A stretch of 8,018 nucleotides of DNA from positions 1 to 8,018 of the forward strand of contig CAZQNW010000041.1 of assembly GCA_964595035.1 (NCBI GenBank), given 5' to 3'. The position numbers were made by a program, and so were the translations under genes. Origin of the DNA: JAKASV01 sp964595035. GTDB lineage: Bacteria > Babelota > Babeliae > Babelales > Vermiphilaceae. Each line of letters begins with the position of its first letter. Position 1 is the stretch's first letter. The notes beneath the pieces are model-generated. The model was not told the DNA's origin. It searched no databases and worked only from the letters and a program-made list of their open reading frames with translations. Shown piece by piece: positions 1 to 7,297 of this stretch.

Positions 1-576
1 GACATGTTCGTAAAGCCCTATAAAAAAGGCTTTTATCCTATGTTCTTTTACTTCATGGGTGGTGGTGTCAATCGGCACTTATCAGGATTCACGCGCATTA
101 AAAACGCCGAAACGTTTAGGGCTATTTTGGATAATAACCCCTATTGGAAATCACGTGTGGATATGCCACGAAAATGGTACTGGCTCCCTGAAGATGCACG
201 ATGGATTACCATTTCAGGATCTAATATTGGCCGCTACAAGCAAGTATCAATAGATATTCCAGGAACGTATTGCATAATTGCCGATGCTATCGACCTTGAA
301 CGCTCAATGACTCTCGTTAACGCTGAAGATCGCATCGAATCTATGGCTCTGTGCAATACTGCAAAATTCATTATTGATCCACACATTGATAATTTTGCAA
401 TCGAACGCAATTCAAAGAAAATTGTAATAGTTGATACAGAACATTTTCCTACAATAGTTGGATTTAAAAAAGATGTCGGCAACTTTTCAAGCCAAGCTGC
501 GTGGTATATTAATTTGGCGTTGGAAGCTGCAAATGATATATTCTTACGCGACAAAAGCCGCTGGCATGCATCCTAA
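1..576 (+). CDS. Kinase-fold (protein kinase / APH-like) protein, 3' part, 5' end outside window
   Basis: The reading frame is open to the left edge and the ATG at 4 has no visible ribosome binding site, so the gene probably begins outside the window. Numbering from that ATG, the visible 190 residues contain what looks like a kinase catalytic core: DPHIDN at 125-130 fits the DxxxxN catalytic loop (D125, N130), and VDTE at 143-146 sits 14 residues after N130, where kinases have the metal-binding DFG/D. Kinase-like folds usually have the N-lobe and hinge before this point, and 124 residues seems short, which supports a missing 5' end. No signal peptide or membrane segment is evident. The substrate is unknown: it could be a small-molecule (APH-type) kinase, a lipopolysaccharide-type kinase, a protein kinase or an inactive relative. 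The stop codon directly abuts the stop of the convergent dnaA. The gene is clearly real by its long, even protein-like composition, but the family call is inferred from motif spacing only. Confidence 0.6.
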   Translation, partial: DMFVKPYKKGFYPMFFYFMGGGVNRHLSGFTRIKNAETFRAILDNNPYWKSRVDMPRKWYWLPEDARWITISGSNIGRYKQVSIDIPGTYCIIADAIDLERSMTLVNAEDRIESMALCNTAKFIIDPHIDNFAIERNSKKIVIVDTEHFPTIVGFKKDVGNFSSQAAWYINLALEAANDIFLRDKSRWHAS

Positions 577-2007
577 TTACACATGTAAAATATCCATTTC
601 TATTTGGCGCACGATTTCTTGTAAATCAGCATCAACAGCTACAGCCTTTTCCATTCTTTCAAGAGCATGAATTATCGTAGCATGGTCACGCTCACCGAAA
701 AGTTTACCGATATCTCTTAAAGATTTATCCGTAATTTTTTTCATTAAATAAATAGCCAAATGTCTGACAAACGCTAAGTCCTTGCTTCTTTTTTTAGATT
801 TAATTTCTTCAACAGAATAGGGATAACGACGACACAAGCTTTTCATAACACAATCAAAATCAACCGATATTGATTTTTTTGATTCAGGCATAACAGTGCA
901 ACCTAATATTTTTCTAGCTAATTCAATTGATACAGGTTGCTTTGTCAGCGCCGCAAACGCGAGAACGCGCACCAAAGCTCCCTCAAGCTCTCTAATGCTT
1001 GTATTGACAGCAGAAGCAATGAAAGTCGCGACATCATCATTAATACATTCTTGACCAAGTTCAGCCTTCTTTTTTAAAATTGCTACGCGCGTATCAAGGT
1101 CGGGCGCCTCAATATCGGTTACCAAGCCCCATGACAACCTTGACCGCAACCCCTCATTAAGCCCCTTCATATTACGCGGTAATGTATCTCCTGAAAAAAC
1201 AATCTGTTTTTGAGACTCGTACAATCCATTAAAAATATTAAAAAAGACCTCCTGTGTTTTTTCTCCACGCGAAATAAATTGAACATCATCCATCAACAAC
1301 ACATCGACCTGCTGATATTTAGCATGAAATTGATGAATTTTATCTGACCGTAGGGCATGCACAAATTCATATACAAACCTATCGGCAGCCTGGTACATAA
1401 CCATACTCTTGGCATTATTACTCTTTATACCATTACCAATAGCGTGTAATAAGTGCGTTTTTCCAAGACCAGATCCGCTACAAATATACAGCGGATTATA
1501 GGCTATTCCAGGTTTTTCTACAACAGCACACGCCGCCGCATACGCCATACAATTATGCGGACCGACAACAAACGTATCAAATTTATAGCCTTTGTTTATG
1601 TGACTAAGCACGCGCGCAGGAGCAACACGCATTAATGAACCGGACTCACTGTGCTGTTTAGACTCAGTGTGAACAGCTGGGACACTTGCAGCATTTTTAC
1701 TCGCGTCAATCTGTGACCGTGTATCAAGAATAATAACGTGTACTTCATGCACCTGAAGCAATCTGCTTAAATTAAACTGAATTGTTTCGAGATAATTCGA
1801 TTTAATCCAATCTTTAACAAAAGAATTGGGAGCCTCAAGGTAAGCGACCCGATTGGTCGGATCCCATTGACGCAACGTCACAGCTTTGAACCATGTGTCG
1901 ACAACACGACTCCCAACCTCTTGCCCTAATATGACTAAAAAATCATCCCAAATTTGCGATACCACTGTTTTCCTACACGCCGCCATATTACGTTCGTAAT
2001 CATTCAT
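577..2007 (-). CDS. dnaA: Chromosomal replication initiator protein DnaA
   Basis: DnaA binds DnaA boxes at the origin and uses ATP-dependent assembly to open DNA for replication; it also commonly represses its own gene. From the chosen ATG (476 residues, close to the usual 440-470), domain I spans roughly 17-90 (SQIWDDF...DTWFKAV...APNSFVKDW), followed by a variable linker to about 130. The AAA+ domain has Walker A GSGLGKT (178-184), Walker B LLMDD (237-241), a box VII arginine finger in GLRSRL (R290) and sensor II RELEGAL (339-345). The C-terminal DNA-binding domain carries the signature GERDHATIIHA (438-448). The reading frame can be extended to a TTG at 2082, but that adds residues not expected before domain I. 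The ATG at 2007 has AAGG only 3 bases upstream, and the ATG at 1986 is an alternative with no clear ribosome binding site. The gene lies about 100 bases downstream of htrA on the same strand and converges with the kinase-like gene. dnaN, the common neighbour, is absent on both sides. Function is certain; the start is less so. Confidence 0.96.
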   Translation of the reverse strand: MNDYERNMAACRKTVVSQIWDDFLVILGQEVGSRVVDTWFKAVTLRQWDPTNRVAYLEAPNSFVKDWIKSNYLETIQFNLSRLLQVHEVHVIILDTRSQIDASKNAASVPAVHTESKQHSESGSLMRVAPARVLSHINKGYKFDTFVVGPHNCMAYAAACAVVEKPGIAYNPLYICSGSGLGKTHLLHAIGNGIKSNNAKSMVMYQAADRFVYEFVHALRSDKIHQFHAKYQQVDVLLMDDVQFISRGEKTQEVFFNIFNGLYESQKQIVFSGDTLPRNMKGLNEGLRSRLSWGLVTDIEAPDLDTRVAILKKKAELGQECINDDVATFIASAVNTSIRELEGALVRVLAFAALTKQPVSIELARKILGCTVMPESKKSISVDFDCVMKSLCRRYPYSVEEIKSKKRSKDLAFVRHLAIYLMKKITDKSLRDIGKLFGERDHATIIHALERMEKAVAVDADLQEIVRQIEMDILHV

Positions 2008-2107
2008 TAACCTTAGGACTGTGAATATTTTAAGTGTATAGCGACAAGCCCCCAGGGACAACACATTTCTATTTCTCGGCAAAAATAGCTCATATTACAT
2101 ATACTTT
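2008..2107 (-). promoter_or_regulatory. htrA-dnaA spacer with candidate DnaA boxes
   Basis: This is the 100-base gap upstream of dnaA. On the minus strand it holds ATATTCACA (2020-2028), which matches 7 of the 8 fixed bases of the DnaA box TTATNCACA, and CTATACACT (2033-2041), which matches 6 of 8. Both lie just before the likely dnaA start, where autoregulatory boxes often occur. The TATACA inside the second site could also serve as a -10 element, with TTGTCC as a poor -35 at a short 15-base spacing. Near matches of this quality are expected about six times by chance in this window, so this is only a candidate. No hairpin terminator for htrA is seen here, so dnaA may be partly read from the htrA transcript. 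Confidence 0.25.
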
Positions 2108-3790
2108 TTATGCAACATTCGTTGACCTACTTAGCTCACGTTTGGCATTGGTTTCATTCCAAGCAAAAGCCAATTCTTTATTCAACGCTGTAAATGGATA
2201 TCTGTAATCAAATGCCAACTGCTGTTCCTCTCCAATGACCCTATCAAATGGCAATACTATAAACACATGATCCGATATATGCATAATATTATCTGATACG
2301 CGCAACGTTAAGAATCCTGTATCCACACTCTTCTTTACAGCTTTTCTGAAGTCTTCTAAAGAATGAACGATTTGACCATTAACTTCATTAATAGTTGTCC
2401 CCGCTGAAAGTGTGCGTGTTCTTGCAACATACGAAGTAGGAAAAACATGTGTAACAATGAGCACCGGTTCACTTTGGTTTTTGATGTCAGCAAAGTTTGC
2501 TAACGCAGGAGCCTTATTAGCCAATGCTGCTACATGGTTAATAGTTAGTTCCATAATAACCATACCGGCAAACGTCTCATAATCAATGTCTTCAAAATTT
2601 GGATATACTTTGCGAATGGGCATAAGATCCATTTGTTTAAACGTCGTAGTTACTTCTTTTCTTTTGCCGTTACGATATAACACAATGCTTACCTTATCAC
2701 CAATTGACAGCCGTGAAACAAAATCAGTAATTGAGATCTTATCTTCAGTCCATGGAACATTCATTTCGCCATATTGATCAACACGATGTCCATTGATTTC
2801 ATAAATCATATCACCGCGTAAGACACCCGCTTTATACAAGGTACTATTTTTTACAACCTCAACAATATATGGGCCACCCGGCTGAGGATTGCCTAAATAT
2901 TCGGTAAGTGCATCTGTAGCATTATTGAACAAAATGCCCAAGAAAGGTTTTCTTACTATTTTCTCCTTAAATAACGACGGCAAAATTATTTTTAAATCAT
3001 TTACAGGAATAATGTATCCGGCATTCTGAGCCTCCATTACCATTGCTGTATTAATACCAATAACCTGTCCTTTAATATTCAACAATGGTCCGCCGGAACT
3101 TCCCGGATTAATTGCGGCACTCATCTGAATCATGGTCGATTCACGTCCGCTAATGACACCCGTAGTACTCTTGAGTGATTCTTGACCCAATGGATACCCT
3201 AATGCCATAACTTCATCCGCACGATGCACCGAATCAGAATCACCAAGCTGCAAATAAGGTATAGCACCAAGCTCACGACGAACAACTTCAACACCTTCGT
3301 CACTCATACGCAACAAGGCCAAGTCATGATCAGGAGCAATACCAACAATTGTAGTATCAAAGATACGTTTGCCAAAATGCGGAATCTGAACCCATACCGA
3401 TTTAGCTTGAATAACAACGTGAGCATTCGTTATGATATAACCCTTGTCATCAATAAAGAACCCGCTGCCTGAACTTTTATACTGGCTCGGCGTCTTATAC
3501 GGTTGAAGAATATCAATTTCAGCAACTTGGCTAAAAACCTGAACAACGGTATTTCTAACACGTTCCTGAATATCACGCCATGCTTCATGCTGCATAACAA
3601 CTTTTTCTACAACCTGGGCTCCCGGAACTTTATCAACTTCTTGTGTTTGTTTAGTTGCTTTTAACGCCTGAATCTCAAAACGCAATTCTTCAGTCTGCTT
3701 GTTACTTTTAGCAACATAATAACCACCTAATAACAATGTGCCGCCTACAATAACGTATTTCGCAGCACCTATATAATTTCTTCCCATCAT
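2108..3790 (-). CDS. Membrane-anchored HtrA/Deg-family serine protease with PDZ domains
   Basis: HtrA/Deg proteins degrade or refold misfolded envelope proteins. The 560-residue product begins with a hydrophobic segment (about 9-27) that lacks an obvious cleavage site and probably acts as a membrane anchor, followed by a charged, possibly coiled stretch (30-52). The trypsin-like domain spans about 75-275. The triad is H124 (TNAHVV), D156 (DHDLALL) and S232 (NPGSSGGPL), so the enzyme should be active. A first PDZ domain follows (about 280-388; KAGVLRGDMIYEINGHRV at 320-337). A second, divergent PDZ-like region lies at about 405-515 (AGTTINEVNGQIVHSLEDF near 463-481). The remaining tail to 560 has no recognised domain. 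The protein is longer than E. coli DegP (474 residues), and the spread-out second PDZ recalls plant Deg2/Deg9-type proteases. GGAG at 3795-3798 precedes two tandem ATGs: spacing is 4 bases to the first (3790) and 7 to the second (3787), so the second may be the true start. It is divergent from glyS and upstream of dnaA. Confidence 0.93.
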   Translation of the reverse strand: MMGRNYIGAAKYVIVGGTLLLGGYYVAKSNKQTEELRFEIQALKATKQTQEVDKVPGAQVVEKVVMQHEAWRDIQERVRNTVVQVFSQVAEIDILQPYKTPSQYKSSGSGFFIDDKGYIITNAHVVIQAKSVWVQIPHFGKRIFDTTIVGIAPDHDLALLRMSDEGVEVVRRELGAIPYLQLGDSDSVHRADEVMALGYPLGQESLKSTTGVISGRESTMIQMSAAINPGSSGGPLLNIKGQVIGINTAMVMEAQNAGYIIPVNDLKIILPSLFKEKIVRKPFLGILFNNATDALTEYLGNPQPGGPYIVEVVKNSTLYKAGVLRGDMIYEINGHRVDQYGEMNVPWTEDKISITDFVSRLSIGDKVSIVLYRNGKRKEVTTTFKQMDLMPIRKVYPNFEDIDYETFAGMVIMELTINHVAALANKAPALANFADIKNQSEPVLIVTHVFPTSYVARTRTLSAGTTINEVNGQIVHSLEDFRKAVKKSVDTGFLTLRVSDNIMHISDHVFIVLPFDRVIGEEQQLAFDYRYPFTALNKELAFAWNETNAKRELSRSTNVA

Positions 3791-3956
3791 AAAACTCCAG
3801 CATTTGATTTAGTGTACAGTAACCTACTCTCAAATAACGACCTGTTAATGATACCATATCAACACAACATTAGTAAGTCCCAAAAAGATTCGATCCTGTT
3901 GACTGAACACCTGTTTTCTATCAAACTTAACATAGGAATAAAGAATAACGTTGATA
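3791..3956. promoter_or_regulatory. Divergent htrA / glyS promoter region
   Basis: This 166-base non-coding region separates the two divergent genes and must contain both of their promoters. For htrA (minus strand) there is a good extended -10, TGGTATCAT at 3848-3856, which would place the transcript start about 50 bases before the start codon; its -35 (TTACTA at 17 bases) is weak. For glyS (plus strand) TTGACT at 3899-3904 resembles a -35, but no -10 lies at the right distance: TATCAA at 3919-3924 is only 14 bases away. No T-box leader, which is common for aminoacyl-tRNA synthetase genes of Firmicutes, is recognisable, and the space before glyS is too short for a typical one plus a promoter. 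No long inverted repeat is seen. Confidence 0.4.
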
Positions 3957-5291
3957 ATGAAAGTTACAAGCGTGAACAATCAAGAATCGGTCAAAAGCCT
4001 TGATAAAATAGTTGCTTTGTGCAAACGTCGCGGATTCGTCTATCAATCAGCAGATATATATGGTGGGTTAAACGGCGTATATGACTTCGGGCATCTGGGT
4101 TCGCTCATTAAAAACAATATCAGGAACATATGGATAAAGTCACTTCAAAATCCCTATGGCCCAATTATACAATTTGAAGGCGCATTACTCGGTCCTGAAT
4201 CAGTTTGGAAAGCATCCGGGCACGTTGATCATTTTAGTGACCCTATGGTCGATTGCCTTAATTGCAAGCGCCGTTTTCGTGCAGATGACCCTGATATTGC
4301 AAAGGGATGCCCTGCATGCGGCAAAAAAGATAGCTGGACACCGGTTCGTCAGTTTAACATGATGTTTAAAACCGAAGTCGGTGCAGCTGCAGACGGGTCT
4401 TCTATCGCGTATTTACGCCCTGAAACTGCCCAAGCAATCTTTATCAACTTCAAAAATGTTGTATCCACATCACGCGTTAAAATTCCATTCGGTATTGCAC
4501 AAATAGGTAAAGCATTCCGTAATGAAATTACTCCAAAGCAATTCTTGTTCCGCATGAGAGAATTTGAACAGATGGAAATGGAATGGTTCTGTAAAGAACA
4601 GGACGCTTTAACATTCTTTGAGTTTTGGCAAGCCCATCGGTTAAATTTCTATCGCACCCTTGGCATCAATTCAGAAAATATTCGTCAACGCCCTCATGAA
4701 AAAGATGAGCTCGCACACTATTCGACATGCTGCACCGACGTTGAATACAACTTCCCATTCGGGTGGAAAGAAATGGAAGGTATTGCCCATCGTGGTACAT
4801 TCGATTTAACTCAACATACAAAATTTTCAGGAAAAGACTTGTCGGTTTACGATGATGAAACCAAAAAGTCGTATATCCCTACCGTTATTGAATGTTCAGT
4901 AGGAACCGACAGAGCATTCTTGATGGTCATGTTTGATGCCTATCATGAAGATGTAGTTGAAGGTGAAACACGCACGGTTATGAAATTCGCACCTTGTGTT
5001 GCACCAATCAAAGCTGCAGTACTACCGTTGACAAAAAAACAAACAGAAGCTGCAACAAAACTCTTTGAGGACATCAAAAATCTTGGCTACCCAGTTGATT
5101 TTGATGAATCAGGCTCTATTGGCAAGCGCTATCGTCGTCAAGACGAAATAGGTACACCTGTATGCTTTACCTATGATTTTGAAAGTGAGCAAGACGCTTG
5201 TGTTACAGCACGTGATAGAGATACGACAACTCAAAAGCGTATAGCTATCGATCAGGTACCTGTATATCTCGCTACATTGCTCAACAAATAA
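3957..5291 (+). CDS. glyS: Glycine--tRNA ligase, dimeric (alpha2) type
   Basis: A class II aminoacyl-tRNA synthetase that attaches glycine to tRNA-Gly in the cytoplasm. The 444 residues match the single-chain homodimeric form rather than the two-gene alpha2beta2 form. The N-terminal part has the family's RRGFVYQSADIYGGLNG stretch (about 25-41). A zinc-ribbon-like insertion carries four cysteines (CLNC at 100-103 and CPAC at 118-121). Motif 2 is FRNEITPKQFLFRMREFEQ (187-205), and motif 3 is GTDRAFLMVMFDAY (316-329). The C-terminal anticodon-binding domain starts near 345 (KFAPCVAPIKAAVLP) and includes IGKRYRRQDEIGTP (388-401). The length is close to family members of about 460 residues. The frame is open upstream only to 3942, so the start is the ATG at 3957 or a TTG at 3951. 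Neither has a good ribosome binding site: AGGA at 3934-3937 lies 13-19 bases away. The gene is transcribed alone and ends in a strong terminator. Confidence 0.96.
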   Translation: MKVTSVNNQESVKSLDKIVALCKRRGFVYQSADIYGGLNGVYDFGHLGSLIKNNIRNIWIKSLQNPYGPIIQFEGALLGPESVWKASGHVDHFSDPMVDCLNCKRRFRADDPDIAKGCPACGKKDSWTPVRQFNMMFKTEVGAAADGSSIAYLRPETAQAIFINFKNVVSTSRVKIPFGIAQIGKAFRNEITPKQFLFRMREFEQMEMEWFCKEQDALTFFEFWQAHRLNFYRTLGINSENIRQRPHEKDELAHYSTCCTDVEYNFPFGWKEMEGIAHRGTFDLTQHTKFSGKDLSVYDDETKKSYIPTVIECSVGTDRAFLMVMFDAYHEDVVEGETRTVMKFAPCVAPIKAAVLPLTKKQTEAATKLFEDIKNLGYPVDFDESGSIGKRYRRQDEIGTPVCFTYDFESEQDACVTARDRDTTTQKRIAIDQVPVYLATLLNK

Positions 5292-5306
5292 TGTATTTTA
5301 AAATTT

Positions 5307-5350
5307 AATGGCATGAGTATATATAATACGTGTACTCATGCCATTTTTCT
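5307..5350 (+). terminator. Rho-independent terminator after glyS
   Basis: AATGGCATGAGTA (5307-5319) and its exact reverse complement TACTCATGCCATT (5333-5345) form a perfect 13-bp stem around a 13-base AT-rich loop. The stem is followed by a T-rich run (TTTTTCTT from 5344). It begins 15 bases after the glyS stop codon and separates glyS from the potassium operon. The hairpin is symmetrical, but the minus strand has no gene close by that needs it. Confidence 0.9.
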
Positions 5351-5447
5351 TATTATTATTTCCATAGTTGTAGTTTTTTTAGATACTAAAGAATGGTAGA
5401 TTGTAATTTTGATATGTATACACAAAAAAGGTTATAAGGACGTTTAG
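5351..5447 (+). promoter_or_regulatory. Upstream region and strong RBS of the potassium uptake operon
   Basis: A T- and A-rich spacer between the glyS terminator and the channel gene, which must hold the operon's promoter. TATACA at 5417-5422 is a plausible -10, but no good -35 lies 16-18 bases upstream, so the promoter is not firmly placed. The ribosome binding site is clear: TAAGGA at 5435-5440, seven bases before the ATG at 5448, which fixes the start. GTATACACA at 5416-5424 is one base from a DnaA box, but this is likely chance. Confidence 0.4.
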
Positions 5448-6803
5448 ATGGATGATAGTAAAAAATTATTGTATTTTGCCCCTGGCAGAGCCCTATTCTT
5501 TACAGCAATTATCCTTATTATCATCGGAACCGGTTTACTCGCATTACCCATATGCCGCACATGTCATATCAGTTTACTAGACCTCTTTTTTAGTTCTACA
5601 GCAGCTGTATGCGTTACCGGTATGTTTACTGTACCCATGACCAGTTTTACGTATATTGGACAAGGAATATTGCTATTACTACTACAAATTGGTGGCTTAA
5701 GTCTCATTACATTTACGATACTCATCGTTTCGCGCTTTATTCATGTAGGATTATCGGGCCAATTAAAGGCACAACAATTTGCGGAAATCGAAATCGGAAA
5801 AGAAGGGAAAAGCCTTTTACCTTTTATTCTCATTGGTACATTGGTTATAGAGACTATTGGCGCATTAAGTTTTTATATAGTTTTCAGACATACATACCCA
5901 TGGTACCAGGCACTTCTTTTGGGATTCTATCAATCAATATCATCATTTTGTAATATTGGCGTCTCAATGTTTGGCTTTGATATTGAACAATACGCACATA
6001 ATATTCCGGTACTACTCACCACAACAGCACTCATGTTTTTCGGCATCCTCGGATTTCCAGCACTAAAAGAACTTTATGATTATTGCATCTATATTAAAAA
6101 TAAACGCAAAGGCAAACTCTTTTCATTCAGCCTCCAGACCAAAATCATTGTATATGGTTCTGTCACGTTAACCCTAGGCGGTATGCTTATACTTTTCATT
6201 ACAGAGAAAAATAATACCTTAGCAGGTATGTCACCATTACATCAATGCGTTACACTCCTATTTAATGCCTTATCATTTCGCAGTGCGGGATTTCTCACGG
6301 TTCCCGTTGGCAGCTTAACCATGAGCACTCTACTTATCATGATGATCTATGGCTTTATTGGATCGTCACCTGGATCCACAGGCAGTGGTATTAAATTAAC
6401 AAGTTTTGCTGTGGCTATTGCATCTATTAAAGCAGTTATGTCGGGAAATATGGATATCAAGCTTAGTAACCGTTCCATACCTATTGATCAAGCGATTAAG
6501 TCATTTACTATTATAGTCGTTGGTATTGTATGGATCTTTATGACCACATTCTTCTTATCAATCACGGAACAAGGACATTCACTGCTTGAATTATTATTAG
6601 AATCTACATCAGCATTTACAAACCTAGGCGTTTCATTAGGATTAACCGAAAAGCTTACCGATGCCGGTAAATACATTCTCATGCTCAGCATGATTGTAGG
6701 TCGTATTGGTCCCTTAGCATTTATATTAGCATGGGCAAAAAGATCATTAATAAAAAGTAAAAAGAATTATATTTACCCTGAAGAACGGATTATGTTGGAA
6801 TAA
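5448..6803 (+). CDS. TrkH/KtrB-type potassium uptake channel subunit
   Basis: A membrane channel subunit that takes up potassium, usually coupled to sodium or protons, and is gated by a cytoplasmic RCK ring. The 451-residue protein is hydrophobic throughout, with the four pseudo-repeats of M1-pore-M2 expected of the SKT superfamily. The filter loops are visible, each with its conserved glycine: TAAVCVTGMF (G58), SSFCNIGVS (G171), LSFRSAGFL (G281) and SAFTNLGVS (G394). The intramembrane gate region GSSPGSTGSGIK (305-316) and the M4-type GRIGPL (418-423, R419) are also present. The length fits KtrB (about 450 residues) better than E. coli TrkH (483), but I cannot separate the two subfamilies by eye. 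The RBS is strong and well spaced. The partner gating gene follows after 11 bases, so the two are surely co-transcribed. All key positions look intact, and the protein is probably functional if the partner is. Confidence 0.94.
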   Translation: MDDSKKLLYFAPGRALFFTAIILIIIGTGLLALPICRTCHISLLDLFFSSTAAVCVTGMFTVPMTSFTYIGQGILLLLLQIGGLSLITFTILIVSRFIHVGLSGQLKAQQFAEIEIGKEGKSLLPFILIGTLVIETIGALSFYIVFRHTYPWYQALLLGFYQSISSFCNIGVSMFGFDIEQYAHNIPVLLTTTALMFFGILGFPALKELYDYCIYIKNKRKGKLFSFSLQTKIIVYGSVTLTLGGMLILFITEKNNTLAGMSPLHQCVTLLFNALSFRSAGFLTVPVGSLTMSTLLIMMIYGFIGSSPGSTGSGIKLTSFAVAIASIKAVMSGNMDIKLSNRSIPIDQAIKSFTIIVVGIVWIFMTTFFLSITEQGHSLLELLLESTSAFTNLGVSLGLTEKLTDAGKYILMLSMIVGRIGPLAFILAWAKRSLIKSKKNYIYPEERIMLE

Positions 6804-6814
6804 AGGATCTACGA

Positions 6815-7228
6815 ATGAAATTTTGCGTTATAGGATTAGGAAAATTCGGTTATAGTGTAGCAGTAACACTTGCAAATCGCGGCATGGAAGTTATTGCCAT
6901 TGACAGTGATATGCAGATCATAACAAGTATTAAAGACAAAGTTACACATGCAATATGCATGCGTGTCACCGATGAAGCATCCTTAAAAAGCATCGGCATC
7001 GAACACGTCAATACTGTCATCATTAGTATTGGTGATGATTTTGCACAAGCAGTTCTCACAACAGTACTCTGCAAAGAAAAACTTGGTATCAAACATGTTG
7101 TTGCCCGCACGACATCAGAACTCAAAAAAGAAGTGCTACGGTTGATTGGAGCTGATGAAATAATCATGCCTGAACAAGAAATTGGTGTTCGTCTTGCACT
7201 TTCGTTAAGCGAAGCTCACAACAAATAA
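6815..7228 (+). CDS. TrkA/KtrA-type gating subunit, RCK-N domain only (probably truncated)
   Basis: The cytoplasmic regulator of the channel encoded just upstream; it binds nucleotides and opens or closes the pore. Residues 1-130 form a Rossmann-type RCK-N domain: GLGKFG at 7-12 is the nucleotide-binding loop and D30 (VIAID) the ribose-binding acid at the end of the second strand, and PEQEIGVRLALSL near 123-135 is the usual stretch at the end of this domain. KtrA proteins are normally about 220 residues with a C-terminal RCK-C domain that binds a ligand such as c-di-AMP. Here the protein stops at 137, right where that domain should follow. None of the three downstream frames shows RCK-C-like sequence: each hits a stop within 30 bases of the end. 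AAAGGA (6802-6807) overlaps the preceding stop and lies 7 bases before the ATG, so translation is probably coupled. It may be a broken gene, given the IS debris right after it, or a natural single-domain form. Confidence 0.88.
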   Translation: MKFCVIGLGKFGYSVAVTLANRGMEVIAIDSDMQIITSIKDKVTHAICMRVTDEASLKSIGIEHVNTVIISIGDDFAQAVLTTVLCKEKLGIKHVVARTTSELKKEVLRLIGADEIIMPEQEIGVRLALSLSEAHNK

Positions 7229-7297
7229 GTAGTATTAGACCTCTCCTGAAACCTTAAAAAAGGTTCATACTCATTATTGCTTATAGCGGAGTCGATC
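7229..7297 (+). other. Junction between ktrA-like gene and IS5 relic
   Basis: These 69 bases lie between the truncated gating gene and the first IS relic. AACCTT (7250-7255) and AAGGTT (7260-7265) form a short hairpin with an A-rich loop, extendable to 8 bp if one A is bulged. It has no T-run after it, so it is a poor terminator. The stretch from about 7237 (AGACCTCTCC) could be the left terminal repeat of the IS5-type element because it sits directly upstream of the transposase remnant, but no matching right-end repeat is found in the window. GGAG at 7288-7291 is six bases before the relic's ATG. Confidence 0.3.

Noticed and set aside
2008..2082. Extending dnaA to the TTG at 2082 (501 residues)
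   Set aside because: The additional 25 residues do not resemble a DnaA N-terminus, the start is TTG without a ribosome binding site, and the ATG at 2007 or 1986 gives a normal distance to domain I.
3812..4003. Small plus-strand open frame in the htrA-glyS spacer running into glyS
   Set aside because: It has no ribosome binding site, overlaps the glyS start in another frame, and its translation has no recognisable or protein-like pattern.
4461..4469. One-mismatch DnaA box inside glyS, and similar sites at 2319-2327 and 5416-5424
   Set aside because: About six such near-matches are expected by chance in 8 kb on two strands; the sites are scattered and two of them lie inside coding sequence.
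7250..7265. Hairpin after the gating gene as operon terminator
   Set aside because: The stem is only 6 bp (8 with a bulge), rich in A and T, and is not followed by a T-run.
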